Positions 34,637 through 46,458 of a stretch of 64,000 nucleotides of DNA are shown here, in pieces. The position numbers and the translations under genes were made by a program. The notes beneath the pieces were generated by a model. It ran no database searches. It was not told where the DNA came from and was given only the letters and a program-made list of their open reading frames with translations. Positions within the stretch are counted from its first letter, which is position 1. Each line of letters starts with the position of its first letter. The DNA comes from Sambucus nigra (Eukaryota > Streptophyta > Magnoliopsida > Dipsacales > Adoxaceae). The stretch covers positions 262,865,111 to 262,929,110 of the forward strand of contig OX422219.1 of assembly GCA_949130495.1 (NCBI GenBank). Direction: 5' to 3'.

Positions 34637-35895
34637 GCAATTTGGATTAGAAAAGATGATCTATTACCTCAGATGAAGTGTAGTATTGTTGTTACTGCTT
34701 TAAAAGCCGAACACACATCATCTGGTTGGTATTTAGACTCTGGATGTTCTAAGCACATGACTGGAGATGAATCTAAACTTTTAAACAAAACCAGATTTGC
34801 TGGTGGTAAAGTCATTTTTGGTGATGGAGTTTCATCTCAAATCATAGGCAAAGGAACTCTCCAAGAAGATGGGCTTCCTATTCTTAAAGATGTTCTTCTA
34901 GTTAAAGGTCTAAAGGCCAATTTACTTAGTATTTCGCAATTTTGTGACTCAGACCATACTGTTACCTTTTCAAAGAACAATTGTAAGATTTTAAATGAAA
35001 AAGGTGAATGCATAATTACTGGATTTAGAACTCCTGACAATTGCTACACTGTCAAGAACAATTCTAAAATTTGTATTGTTGCCAGAATGGATGACAACAA
35101 GATATGGCATAACAGATTGGGTCACATAAATTACGATAATCTTAGTAAATTGTCTACTCACGACATAGTAAGAGGAATTCCAAAAATTAAACCCATTCAT
35201 AATATTGTTTGTGGTTCCTGTCAAGAAGGTAAAATTGTTAAGGCCCCACATAAGAAAGTCAAAGATATTCTCACCTCTAATCCCTTAGAACTCATCCATA
35301 TGGACCTAATGGGTCCTTCCCAAACTGTTAGCCTTTGTAGACACAGTTATATCTTAGTTATGGTTGATGACTTCACCAGATTTACTTGGGTAGCCTTTTT
35401 AAAACAAAAGTCTGACACCTTTCAAACCTTCCTAAAAATTCTTCTTAGGATTGAAAATGAAAAGGACACTCAAGTAAATAGAATCCGTAGTGATAGAGGT
35501 GGTGAATTCAAAGACACTCGTATTATAGAATACTGTGACTATAATGGTTACAAACACGAGTTCAGTGCTCCTAAGACTCCTCAATAAAATGGAATCGCCG
35601 AGAGAAAGAATCGTACCTTGCAAGAGATGGCACGTGTCATGTTACATGCCAAGAATTTACCTAAATACTTTTGGGTAGAATCTATTCGTACTTTGTGTCA
35701 CATCATTAATAGGGTCTATCTTAGAAAGAATTCCAAACAAACCCCTTATGAACTTTGGTACAATAAGAAGCCTAATCTCAAATATCTTAGAACCTTTGGC
35801 AGTACTTGTTATGTATGAAAAGATAGGGAACACTTATCTGAATTTGAGAGCCGGGGAGATAAAGCCATATTTCTAGGATACTCGCCTAACAGTTG
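34637..35895 (+). pseudogene. pol: Copia protease and integrase
   Basis: Same frame as gag, separated by a stop at 34634-34636. Protease: WYLDSGCSKHMTGD (about 34727), where D-S-G is the active-site triad, then VLLVKGLKANLLSISQ. Integrase zinc domain: WHNRLGHINYDNLSKL ... CGSCQEGK. Catalytic core: LIHMDLMGPS (Asp), IRSDRGGEFKDTRI (Asp) and NGIAERKNRTL (Glu). Stops occur at 35585-35587 (PQ-stop-NG, a C-to-T change from the usual QQNG), 35816-35818 and 35893-35895. Otherwise the frame is kept, so inactivation seems recent. Confidence 0.88.
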
Positions 35896-37616
35896 AGCTT
35901 ATCGAGTGTATAATCTTCGCACTAAAACCATGATGGAATCCATAAATGTAATTGTTAGTGACACTACTGTAGAAAGCAAGACTGGTGAATTACCTATTGA
36001 AGAAGAGTCTTCAAATATTTTAGAAAATGACCCTTCTGAAATAGATAATTCATTACCTATTGAGACACCTGAAGTACCTAACAGGGTTTCTAAAGATCAT
36101 CCCATAAATAACATAGTTGGCAACCCTAGTGAGCCAGTGCGTACAAGATCCCAAGTTAGAAATTATGCACATTATGCATGTTTTGTTTCCCTTGTGGAAC
36201 CTAAGAATGTAAATGAGGCATTGAATGACTCTCACTGGATTTCTGCTATGCAGGATGAACTTTTACAATTTGTCATTCATGATGTAAGGTATCTTGTTCC
36301 ACGTCCTGATCACAAAAAGGTTGTTGGTACTCGTTGGATTTTCAAAACTAAAACTGATGAAAATGGGATAATAATTAGAAAATGGGATATCACATGCATT
36401 TTACATTATATCAAATGGATGTCAAATCTGCGTTCCTTAATGGAATACTGGCTGAGGAAACCTATGTAGAACAACCTAAAGGGTTCATTGACCCTAAATA
36501 TCCAAATAATGTATTTCGTCTGAAAAGGCTTTATATGGCCTTAAACAAGCTCCTAGAGCTTGGTATGAGCGTCTTTCCATTTTTTTTTTGGATAAAGGTT
36601 TCAAAAGAGGTGGAAATGACCAAACTCTATTTGTCAAACATTTTGACAAACACATTACTATTGCTCAAGTATATGTAGACGATATTATATTTGGATCAGC
36701 TTCTACCTCAGAAGTAAAATCCTTTTCTGAAATTATGAGTAAGGAATTTCAGATGTCCCTTATGGGGGAGTTGCAGTTCTTCCTAGGTCTCCAAGTTAAA
36801 CAAAATCCAGAAGGACTATTTGTTTCGCAATCTAAGTACGCTTTAGAGATCGTTAAGAAATTCGGCCTCGAGAGTGCTAAAGATGCTAACACACCTATGA
36901 GTACTATGGTAAAATTGTCAAAATATGAAAATGGGAAATCTATAGATCCTACTCTATATCGTAGTATGATTGGCACACTACTCTATCTTACTGCCTCGCG
37001 TCCTGATATCATGTATGCTGTGTGTGTATGTGCTCGTTATCAAAACAACCCTAAAGAGAGCCATTTGAATTATGTTAAACGTATAATTAAATATGTTAAA
37101 GGCACTCTGAATCTAGGACTTTGGTACACTAATGACACACCAAGAACTATTATTGGGTACACTGATGTTGACTGGGCTGGATGTACTGATGATAGTAAAA
37201 GCACTTTAGGAGCATGTTATTATATTGGTAATAACTTGGTAGGATGGAGTAGTAAAAAACAAAACTGCACATCTCTCTCGACTGCTGAATCTGAATACAT
37301 AGCTGCTGGTAGCTGTTGTGCTCAATTATTGTGGCTTAAACAAATGCTAAGTGATTATGGTATTCAAGAAAACCAATTGCATCTCTATTGTGATAATCAA
37401 AGTGTGATTAATATTTCTAAAAACCCTGTTCAACACTCGCGAACAAAGCATATAAAAATAAGACATCATTTTATACCCGAATTAGTTGAATCTAAGGAAT
37501 TAGAAATCAATTATCTTCCTACTGATCTACAACTCGCAGATATGTTTACCAAACCTCTATATTATAATAGATTCATTTCATTACGTAAATCTATTAGTAT
37601 GGTTTGTGCTGAGTAA
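35896..37616 (+). pseudogene. pol: Copia reverse transcriptase and RNase H
   Basis: The linker to 36235 is followed by the RT start (WISAMQDELLQF, VVGTRWIFKTKTDENG). About 40 residues that normally follow (the ARLVAQG-type region) are missing at about 36380, where the text jumps to [18 protein letters not shown] one-base loss near 36524 breaks [13 protein letters not shown]. From 36588 a 342-residue frame holds YVDDIIFG and the whole RNase H: DWAGCTDDSKSTLGACYY, STAESEYIAAGSCC, YCDNQSVINISKNPVQHSRT and LADMFTKPL. This frame is fully open and ends at 37616. Confidence 0.88.
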
Positions 37617-37933
37617 TACCTTTGCTGCTTGCCAAAGTTTTTCCCTTTGTCCATTTGAGACAAAATGGGGGAGAAATTTGAGTCTACTAATCTCTTACAT
37701 ATACTAAACAGCTTGATCTTAGTGATTCATTGCAGGTATTCCTTTTTTGTACAGTCATTCTCAACTGATGTATTAGGGTATTCAATTGTAAATAGTTGAG
37801 TTATGTATTTTTTTATTTCTAGGATTTGGGTAGATAGAATTTCGATAGGACTAAGTTTTTCTTATTTTTTGTTGCCCTACGAGTCCTAGTTGACTCAAAG
37901 GAGATTTTGTCTCATATTTCCAAAGGAGGAGAT

Positions 37934-39908
37934 TGAAGCCCTTATACCTTTGACTCACTTGAGTCTATATTGTATAAGTGCTCATCTAGTTTGGAAATTG
38001 TGACAAAATTATGTCCATCCTAGAAACCAAAGAGCCTCAGAAGTTGGATTGCCTATTCATATCTCTTACTTGTAGTGATCAAGAGACTATTGCCAACTCT
38101 CACACACAGTAGAATTCAATTCATACATGTCATACTGCATAATAATGTGTGTACATATGTTGAGTGTGTTTAAATCCCTAAGTTGGATTTTTAATAATTT
38201 TTTGGGATTTTTTAAACAATTTTTAAACCATGTTTTATTAATTAAAACTTGATTTATAAGTTTTTGGGGTCAAACTCTAAATATACTTTGTTTTGTATTT
38301 TGGCATAATGTTGCTTTGGGTAGAAACTGAAAGCGGCATAAACATGAGGGCATGGTTTTAATTATTTTAGACTCGCGTTTCAGATCGTGTATTTGCCCTA
38401 CATCTGTCTGCCTCTGATTGGTTGGAAGTGTGTTTCTTTACTGAGATAACAACGATTGTGTTATCAACCCTTGGATCATTTGTTATCAATGGTATGGATG
38501 TTGTCTTGATGAATCCCTGTGTAACCTTCTAAACCAATCATCTTTCGTTTAAACCACCGCCTTGTTTGAGCCCTTAAATTCAAGTCAATTTAAATTGACT
38601 TAATCCTGACCCTTGTTTTTGAACCAACATCTCGAACCTTCTCCTCTCACTATAAAAAGGCCTCTATTCTCTGACTTCGAAGACTTTTTCCATTTCATTG
38701 TTTCTGAGAGAAGAGAGAAGAGAGAAGAGAGAAACCAGAGAGAGAAAGAAAGTTAGAAACCCTAACTTCATTCGTCTAAATCCTCTTCAAACCTAACCCA
38801 AACATCTCTTTAAAACACCATTTCCAAAAACACTACCCTGAGTGTTCTTGAGTGTTTGAGAGTTTGAGTTGAGTTATTTTTGTTGCTGTAACCTTGTGTT
38901 CATGAGATCTTGTTTCCAACTTAGGCTTTTACTTGGATCTAGTTTCTGATTTCATAGAAATCTCAGATCTGAGTTATTCATGTTACATTACACTTAGTTT
39001 CATTCTTTATTTCTCATCTTGAGAAATATATTGTTGATTATTTTCTCTAAAACGTTTTCTTACTTTGAAATCAACAATAAATGCTTTCTGTTTCTTGTTC
39101 TTGTAAAACTAAACCTTTGACCTAGTTTGGAATCTCACTTGGAGGTTTTCAATCTCGAAAATCTTTTCAAAACCGAGATTGATTAAGATCTTGGCTGATT
39201 TCTAAGCAAGATATCCGTGGATTCTGGGATTAATTGAAAGGTCAAATAAGGTTCAAAGTTTTGTAAGAAGAAAGAAAAGAAAAGATCACAGCATATGGTG
39301 TAACTGTAATTTGTTAGGACTGTTTGTACTTAATAAGTGTGTGTGTGTGCATGCATGTGTTAGAAAGCACCTCCACAAACACTTACACCCTACAACACGA
39401 AAAGTGTTGGTAATAAGATCTTGTGATCATAAGTCGACGTAAAGTGCTGGAACAAATCAGAAGTTGACAAACTGAGAGAACTACATCTACAATCAGAACT
39501 GCAGAGAAGTTATAAGGACACCAGAGGGTACATTCCTAAACTTATATAGGTATGAGTTGTTTGCATGTTCGTTATATAGTTTGTAACTCATAAATTTGTT
39601 TTAGTGGATTTTTCATTTTACTCCGTAGAGGGAGTCGTGGATGTTTCCTTAATTGGTGAGGTTTTACCACGTAAAAAATTGTTAACATAATCTTTCTTCA
39701 TTTTCTCATCTCAGTCTTGGTTGTGCTGTGTTTAAAAGTTGTTTAAACTTCTTGCCTAAATCTTGAATAAGATCCCGTACATACTGTTTTATTAAACACT
39801 TCTTGTGGTTAATCCTTTTTGATTTAAGAAAAGAGTTTCTTCAAAAAACAACTCGGAGTTACTTAAATAGTTTATTTTCAATAAACGGCTTTAGTAACGC
39901 ATTTTTCA
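37934..39908 (+). mobile_element. Copia right LTR (1975 bp)
   Basis: TGAAGCCC...TTTTTCA, the partner of 30160-32130. It is followed at once by Tekay-like gag (ATTTTGACACACTCG). It holds the same W-box palindrome (38582-38601) and TATA box. Confidence 0.9.
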
Positions 39909-41169
39909 ATTTTGACACACTCGTATCACATAAAACTTACCCCATTTACCCATGGATAAAACTTTTACATTCAATTGACAAAAACACTTGTTGTGCAAAT
40001 GGTTCCTAGACATAATACTCACGTCTAAATTGAACCAAAAACTGTTGTAATATTTGCCCCTACTGGGCACACTACTCATGTCCCTTAAATCACTACGAAC
40101 CAGATCGATGCATGTGGCCCTGTTCTCCACATATAAGACACCTCCCTGTGTAATCCCCATGTCTTTGGCCCTACAGGCCATGTCATGATTGCCTTACTCT
40201 CTGGACCTGGTGGCATCCGCCATTATTCCTTTGGTCTTACCAGCCTTGTGGAACATGCTACTGGCTTTGTCTTAATCCGCCATCATTCGATTGAAAGTTT
40301 TGTGATCTGAATATTTTAAACGTGCCCCCCTGCTGGGTATCCCCTTGCAGTACACCATTAGAACTGATACACCTAGTCTTGCTCTACTATATAAACTTTC
40401 ACACTCTCTTAGGTCCCTTCACATGGAAGTGGTGATATTGACATTGTAAAAGTACGACATTAACGACATGGACATAAGTCATCCAAGATGGATTTCCCAT
40501 TAAGTTATGGTGAATTCTCCTCGTGAGTCCATCATTAAACTTAAGGACTCTTTTCTCCTCCATCCACCTCATCGCGCATAAAGTTTACTAAACAAGTAAA
40601 TTCTTCCCCATACTTGTCCACTATCCAACCCTCTTGTGATAAGTCCAAAAACTTCCTTCGCATCTCTGTTTGAACAACAGATAAAAATAACTTGAGTTCG
40701 AATCGTACCTAAAATTCCTCAATAGTTATAGTATCTATCTCCTCAGACGTGGTGACTAAATCCCACCACTGTAGCGCTGCTCCTATGATCTTAAAAGTCA
40801 CCAAAATTTGTTTTTGAGCGTCAATGCACTCAACTATACGCAAATGTCGTTAGATGTCCTCCTTCCATTGGATAGATAAATAACATTTTCATTTCCCTAA
40901 AACTCTAGAAAATGGACCTTGCATAACGCCCCTTGACTCTCTCCCATACCAGTTTCACTAGTTGAGTTTGAATTACCGCCACTGTTTATTATGGAGATGC
41001 TTGGAAACATTGCTACACGATTGCAGTCATCGTGCCTTAACTGCCTGAGCAACAATAGTGGTGACCTCTGCTATGGTCATCATCCCGTGAATAGTCTACA
41101 ACTCTAGCTGGGCCTTTCGTCCTATGGTCCTCCTAACAGCCCTCTTTGGTCGTCCTCTACTATTTGGCA
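39909..41169 (-). pseudogene. gag: Tekay-like gag (decayed)
   Basis: - strand start at 41169, MPNSRGRPKRAVRRT. The capsid core is around 40870-40560: VECIDAQKQILVTFKIIGAA, LQWWDLVTTSEEID, RRKFLDLSQEGWIVDKYGEE with VNFMRDEV, the WW and L-x-QG..V..Y landmarks of chromovirus gag. A zinc knuckle at 40108-40140 reads CLICGEQGHMHRSG; its last Cys is lost. Several stops interrupt it. The copia LTR cuts it at 39909, and protease is not present anywhere. Confidence 0.72.
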
Positions 41170-41336
41170 TACGAAGCCCAACCAAACTCGTATAAGATTC
41201 ACTTTAATTATAAATAATAGCAGGAGAATGTAAATCAAAAAAGGAATCGACAGTCCTAAGTATAGGGATCTACATTAAATAAATGCAATGTTGAAAACAT
41301 AGTAAGTCCGCACAGATCTTTAGGACACTAAAAACT

Positions 41337-41352
41337 GATGCTCTAATACCAT
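41337..41352 (-). other. Tekay-like primer-binding site
   Basis: GATGCTCTAATACCAT on the + strand is ATGGTATTAGAGCATC on the - strand, one base from the initiator-Met type TGGTATCAGAGC. It adjoins the LTR end at 41354. Confidence 0.8.
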
Positions 41353-42147
41353 CTGTGACACCTTGCTTATTTCAATAATAGGTGATCAGTCCTCTGCTAA
41401 AATAAAACATGAATCTCATCTTATTCATTTTTAATGTCATTATCGAAAGCATTTTAATTACTAATAACCTTTTAGGCCTAATGCCAAATTTTCAAACTTA
41501 TTATTATCTTTTGTACATAAAATTCCCATTCGCAAAACCAACCATGCAAATAATCAAACTCACACCCACTGGAATAAATAAATTAACCAATATCTCTTGG
41601 TAAAAATTTCCAATACAATAATATAACTAACTGTAAGAAAAGCATCTGAATAAAAGGAATACTAACTAATTGGGCGACATGCCCGAAATAACTCTGATGT
41701 ACCGTCTATCTAGATCTCAAGGGTAGAAGCATCTAATAAATCCTTATAGGCATCCACAACTACTGTAGCATCGTCTGACTAGAAGGATGGTTAAGCTAAA
41801 CGCTCCTGTGGCTGAGCACTTAAAGTTTTGAAAAAATTTTAATATGGGCCAGATAGTCCCATACGTTGACTTATGCACCACGTATATTTGCATCTAACCT
41901 AGAATTCACATTAAGCTTTTGCATCTGATTATTTATTATAAATCTCATTTATAATCTTACCAATTCATTTCCCATAACTTCACGTTCGTTATTAATTCCA
42001 TATTCACACATTATTTTCAGGTACCCATATATATCTCTATCACACTTATATACGTATTTACACATAGCATCCGTAAGCTATCCTCTTGAATGCATATCAA
42101 TCTACTTTTTGTAAAATCCTTTAATTCGCCCATATATATATTTACAC

Positions 42148-42170
42148 ACACACACACACACACACACACG

Positions 42171-42211
<41 letters not shown>
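42148..42211. repeat. (CA)n(TA)n microsatellite
   Basis: CA run followed by TA run, equivalent to about 25913-25945 in the other LTR. Confidence 0.9.
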
Positions 42212-42214
<3 letters not shown>

Positions 42215-42600
42215 AATTATATCAAGTATATGTGCCTATATATCACTCGCTATATATGTATTACAAACATCCGTCCGAGCATTACCCCGTCAGATGCAAA
42301 TCTCTAGAATGCTATGAGGTAGCAAGGATATATACCTCTACCTAGGCCACCAGGCCAGAATCACACCTATTGAATCCAAAGCATAACGTAAACTGGAGGC
42401 CATCATAATTCAACATCCTTGGGTCATAACCATAACACATTACCCCACTGAACTCAAAGATCACATAGGGTGGTCGTGCGACAGACCTATGATCCGGGGG
42501 ATCGATACAACACCTGATATGATTCACCATAGTAGACCGCCCACTGTGCGCAACCTCTACCAATAGCATCCCCTAGAGTACGTATGTTTCAAACGTATCC

Positions 42601-42644
42601 ATCACACACACACACACACACACACACAGATATATATATATATA

Positions 42645-42725
<81 letters not shown>

Positions 42726-42737
42726 CCGTATATATAT
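42601..42737. repeat. (CA)n(TA)n microsatellite left of Tat-3
   Basis: CA run, short GT/TA interruption, long TA run, then ACACCCGTATATATAT, directly abutting the Tat-3 LTR. A second version is at 50761-50878 on the other side of Tat-3. Confidence 0.9.
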
Positions 42738-43409
42738 TGATAATACAAATATAGCACCTTGCTGCTTTACAGTTGCGTCGGCATATGCAGAAGCTTATAG
42801 GCCGCGGATGCGGACCATACAGGGTGCGAACCTAATCAGCACAGGGTGCGGCCCTATCAAGTACAGGCCGCGACCTTACCTCATACAGGGCGTGACACCT
42901 TTTGTCTATAGTCATGCAGGATGCAACACTCATTGCTTGCCTTACAAGCCACATCCCTCTCTATTACAACAACTCGAGATTTTATGTACATCACGTGCTC
43001 AGAGCACGTGAGCATATCTCCTATAAATAGAGGACCACACCTCGAAATAAGGGATCAATTTCACACCCTCGGGAGAGATTATACAATACAGATTCTCTCT
43101 ATACAACCTCAACATACGACTTGAAGGCCACACATCTACATCGCACCCACCTCTCTGGCACATCAAAATCCTCAATACTGCTATGTACTCTCCTTTATTC
43201 TCATACTTGTACACCTCTTTAGGCACAATTATATTTTACAATGCAACGCATATAATGAGAACGGAGCACACAGTGGATGTAGGCTTATTTTAAAGGTTGA
43301 ACCACTCTATATCATGTCTTCTCTCTATTTACTCGCTTTATTTGTTTCTTATGCACGTTATACTTTATTTGCTGGTATGAGAACGACTTATGGGCGATTT
43401 CTTTTATCA
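42738..43409 (+). mobile_element. Tat-3 left LTR (672 bp)
   Basis: Contains repeated ACAGGGYGCG phrases (42815-42900), a palindromic G-box pair (42992-43010), TATAAATA (43022-43029) and the conserved GTGGATGTAGGC...GGTTGAACCAC block (43273-43305). Confidence 0.85.
42992..43010. promoter_or_regulatory. Palindromic G-box pair upstream of TATA
   Basis: CACGTGCTCAGAGCACGTG carries two CACGTG G-boxes as an inverted pair, 11 bp before TATAAATA at 43022. It is unchanged in the right LTR at 50346-50364 although the surrounding LTR has diverged. G-boxes bind bZIP and bHLH factors in plants; use here is inferred. Confidence 0.6.
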
Positions 43410-43413
43410 TCAA

Positions 43414-43433
43414 TCTGGCATTGTCTATGGGAA
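43414..43433 (+). other. Tat-3 primer-binding site
   Basis: TCTGGCATTGTCTATGGGAA is a decayed TTGGCGCCGTCTGTGGGAA, 5 bases after the LTR. Confidence 0.65.
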
Positions 43434-44214
43434 TGAGATATTTCAATCTTATTTCTCTGTGTTTCGAGTTCTTAAATCCCCTATTCTATTCATGGGGATC
43501 CTCTAGATCATCCTCCCATGAGTAAATTTTGGTTATTAATCTCTATTTTATACCTACACCCTTAAATGGGTATTTCATGCCTTCAGATCTGCTCTCAGGT
43601 CTCCATTTTATGACCTTAGATCTATTTTTCATACCCTTGTGATATCGCCCAACCTAGATAAGCTGAAAAGCTTGATGGGCTTTAGACCCGTAAAGGTGGG
43701 TGATTAGGGAAGAGTTATGTTTACTCCCTTTTTGTTGTTCTTTGCCTATAATCTAGGGTTTATCATTAGAATTGTGCCATTTTGTGCACCGCAAGGTTAT
43801 TATCTCATGGATAAACTCTAGTGGGTATGCTCTCCATGAGTTTTGGGAGAAAAACCAAGTTTCTGGGATTCAATTTTGGAATTGTCCCTTCACTGCTTAG
43901 GTAGGGATACGACGTGGTAGTTTAATTAACTTACATGCTGCAGCCTCTATTATGGCAGTTGCATTACATAAGCTTCAAAGCAATAAGGAACGAACTCAGG
44001 TGGTCTCTAGCTCAACTTTAGTTAATATCATACAAAGGCCACGGCAGTGCACCTATGTGCCATACTGGTCGCGGCCTCAACAGCAATACCGTGTAGCAGT
44101 GCAAATGCTGCATCCCCATTTCTTACTTGGTTACTCCAATATTTCTGAGATTACTCACTTCTATTAGTTTTGTCTCAGATTATATATACTTTGTAAAGAC
44201 TAACAAAAGTAGAA
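43434..44214 (+). other. Tat-3 5' untranslated region
   Basis: No frame of note. Short GC-rich GGCCACGGCAGTG and GGTCGCGGCC phrases (44036-44076) belong to the motif dispersed through this element. Confidence 0.5.
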
Positions 44215-44736
44215 ATGGAAGGAGAATCCTACCAGAACAGAGAAGTCCAAAATGAGATTGTGCAACTGTACAATCACCTCAACCACCTCTACGATAGTCA
44301 TGCCTCACTCCAGACCCAGGTCAACTATTTGACTAAGAGGGTCCTAATGCTAGAGGTTATGGCCTCACCCAATGGGGGCGCGACACCAAGGAACATGGCT
44401 TCAATAGACTTTGCTGCCACGATAGTACTAGAGGACCCGTCCACGGAAGCAGTCAACATGAGCCAAAAAAGGAAATCATAGAAGGCAGAAGGAAGCTCTA
44501 AGACTTACACCCCATTGGCATTCCCAATTGAAGATATATTTGAGTCCATTAAGGAGGACAAGCTATTGAGGTGGACAAAGAGGCTCAAAGCTCCACCCCA
44601 TAAGAGGAACAAAGCCAAGTGGCGCAAGTTCCATCTGGACCATGGCCACGACACTGAGTAGTGATATGCACTAAAGGATGAAATTGAAAGGATAATTGGG
44701 CAAGGGATGCTACGGGGGTTCCTCAAAGATGTTTAA
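44215..44736 (+). pseudogene. gag: Tat-3 gag, internally deleted
   Basis: N-terminal 88 residues from ATG 44215 (MEGESYQNREVQNEIVQLYN, a likely coiled coil: LYNHLNHLYDSHASLQTQVN), a stop at 44479-44481, then in the same frame a C-terminal segment with AFPIEDIFESIKEDKLLRWT and the zinc-knuckle-like KFHLDHGHDTE, two adjacent stops, YALKDEIERIIGQG and MLRGFLKDV. The central capsid domain is missing, so this is a deletion derivative as well as a pseudogene. The C-terminal pattern equals that of E1 gag at 7560-7660. Confidence 0.78.
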
Positions 44737-45141
44737 GTGATGAAGTCTAGTCTCACATACCGCATGCCCATTTTTCATGCTTATGTCTTATATTCCATCT
44801 ATCTCTACTTTATAATGACAACTCTTCTTATGTTGTTTTAAACTAAACTTTGTATTATCCTAACAAAGTCATATATATATGAATAGTTATATGAAATCAA
44901 GTTCACCTTTATAGTGCCCTATTTTGATTCTTATTTCCATGAAACGTTATCTTATAAAGACCATTTTTTTCTTAAACAGATCTCGATTCGAGACAATATG
45001 TTATATCGGGAATGATAATATCTAAATAGGCCCACAATGCCCATCAAGATGCCCGATTGTCCGAAAGTAAGTGAAAATAAAAATTGGCGAAAGCAACCAT
45101 CGAGAGTGGCTATTTAAATTGGTCTGTAATATCGCTCATAA

Positions 45142-45290
45142 GGGCTTTCGATGCCCATTCTTAGATTTCGGAATGCGTCATTAGCTGCAAGGGCTTCCAA
45201 TGCCCATTCTTAGCTTTCGGGATGAGTCATCTAGCCACGGGGGCTTACAATGCATGTTCTTAGATTTCGGGATGCGTTATTAAGTTAGGA
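45142..45290 (+). repeat. 49-50 bp tandem repeat, 3 copies
   Basis: GGGCTT..(C/A)AATGC..(A/G)TTCTTAG..TTTCGG.ATG starts at 45142, 45191 and 45241. Confidence 0.8.
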
Positions 45291-45330
45291 GACTTGTAAT
45301 ATCTATCCAGGTATGGCTTTATATATATCC

Positions 45331-45693
45331 ATAGCCGTGGGTGGCTTAATAACGTAACCCAGTCTGGGGAGTCTTGAAAGTATCCCGTATATTAGCTGTG
45401 GATGCATTAATAACATAACCCAGCCTGAGGAATATTGAAAGTACCCTGTATGTTAGATGTGGGTGGATTAATAACATAACCCATCCTGGGGAGTCTTGAA
45501 GGTATCCCGTATATTAGTTGTGGGGGCTTAATAACATAACCCAGCCTGGGGAGGCTTGAAGGTATCCTGTATATTAGCTGTGGGTGGCTTAATAACATAA
45601 CCCTGCCTGGGGAGGCTTGAAAGTATCCCATATATTAGATGTGGGTGGCTCAATAATATAACCCATCCTGGGGAGGCTTGATTGTATCCCATA
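45331..45693 (+). repeat. 61-bp tandem repeat, 6 copies
   Basis: The marker AACATAACCC (with variants) starts at 45351, 45412, 45473, 45533, 45594 and 45655. The units also share CCTGGGGAG.CTTGAA.GTATCCC and TATATTAG.TGTGG. Confidence 0.9.
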
Positions 45694-46458
45694 TATCTAC
45701 AAAGGCCTATGTTTAGATGGAAGGGCTAGAAGAGTGCAGTAGCCCTGTCAATACAGCTGAATCCATTAAAGAGACTAAGAGTTGATGCTGTAATGACTTG
45801 GATTTAGATCCAATTAAAGCTACAACAGGGGGAATTCAAACATTCAAAAGTGACACATTCCTGTCAATATGGTTGTGGTCATTAAGTAAATTCATTCAGA
45901 AGAAGCGATAGATAAAGGTAGGATTATCAAACCGTCGCGGCCCTGTTCAAGAAGAGAAGCTACTTTCGGTCATGAGTGCAAGTATAAGGAAAAAGGGACG
46001 CATCCCACGTAAATAAACCATCCATATTACAGTGTCCTGACCTTAATATAAATACCATTTTGGTTTCTAAGTATGGTCGCAGCCTATGACACATATGTTA
46101 GTTAAAGTACATTTTTTCATGTGTTATATAATTCAAACGCCTAAAGGTGCCGCGACCATGTTCAAACCTATCTATGTGCAACAATAATGGAATTCAAGTA
46201 GAAATGTCAAGAGGGCATTCATTCAAGTGTTGAAGAAAGTAACACAGAAGAATAAAAAAGCTACTAGAAAAAGGAGGCAAGAATAGTCATCATAAAAGGT
46301 GTCGCGATAAATTAATTACAGACAAAGGGTTGTAGCCTAAAATCTTAGCCTATTAATGTTTAGATTACAGACCGTATATAAAAAAATTAAAAATTAGAAG
46401 GGACGCAGCCCTATATGGATAAGCAGTTAAAAAAAGTGGGATTATATAAGTTACAGGC

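Larger units (their letters stand above)
30160..39908 (+). mobile_element. SIRE-like Ty1/copia element with both LTRs
   Basis: LTRs 30160-32130 and 37934-39908 enclose PBS, gag and pol in copia order (PR, INT, RT, RNase H). The LTRs are near-identical, differing in scattered bases, extra AGAGAAG units near 38705 and an 11-bp gap near 39740. The left LTR is shared with the truncated pol copy at 28674, so there is no left target duplication. The long gag with a coiled-coil extension and the large LTRs suggest the SIRE/Maximus group. No envelope-like ORF is present. Confidence 0.88.
44737..46458 (+). other. Tat-3 non-coding centre with tandem repeats
   Basis: Where protease, RT and integrase would be expected there is only non-coding DNA with two tandem repeats (listed separately) and scattered GTCGCGGC/GCCGCGAC phrases, for example near 45935 and 46150. 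Confidence 0.7.

Noticed and set aside
41337..41352. tRNA-like sequences at the PBS sites
   Set aside because: These are 15-20 base complements to tRNA ends next to LTRs, not tRNA genes; no cloverleaf was found.
42646..43011. 121-residue frame starting with a YIYIYI run
   Set aside because: Made of a TA microsatellite running into the Tat-3 LTR; the low-complexity start and crossing of an element border show that it is accidental.
45331..45693. CRISPR-like array of regularly spaced repeats
   Set aside because: The units are contiguous and similar over their whole 61 bp, with no unique spacers, in a plant retrotransposon.
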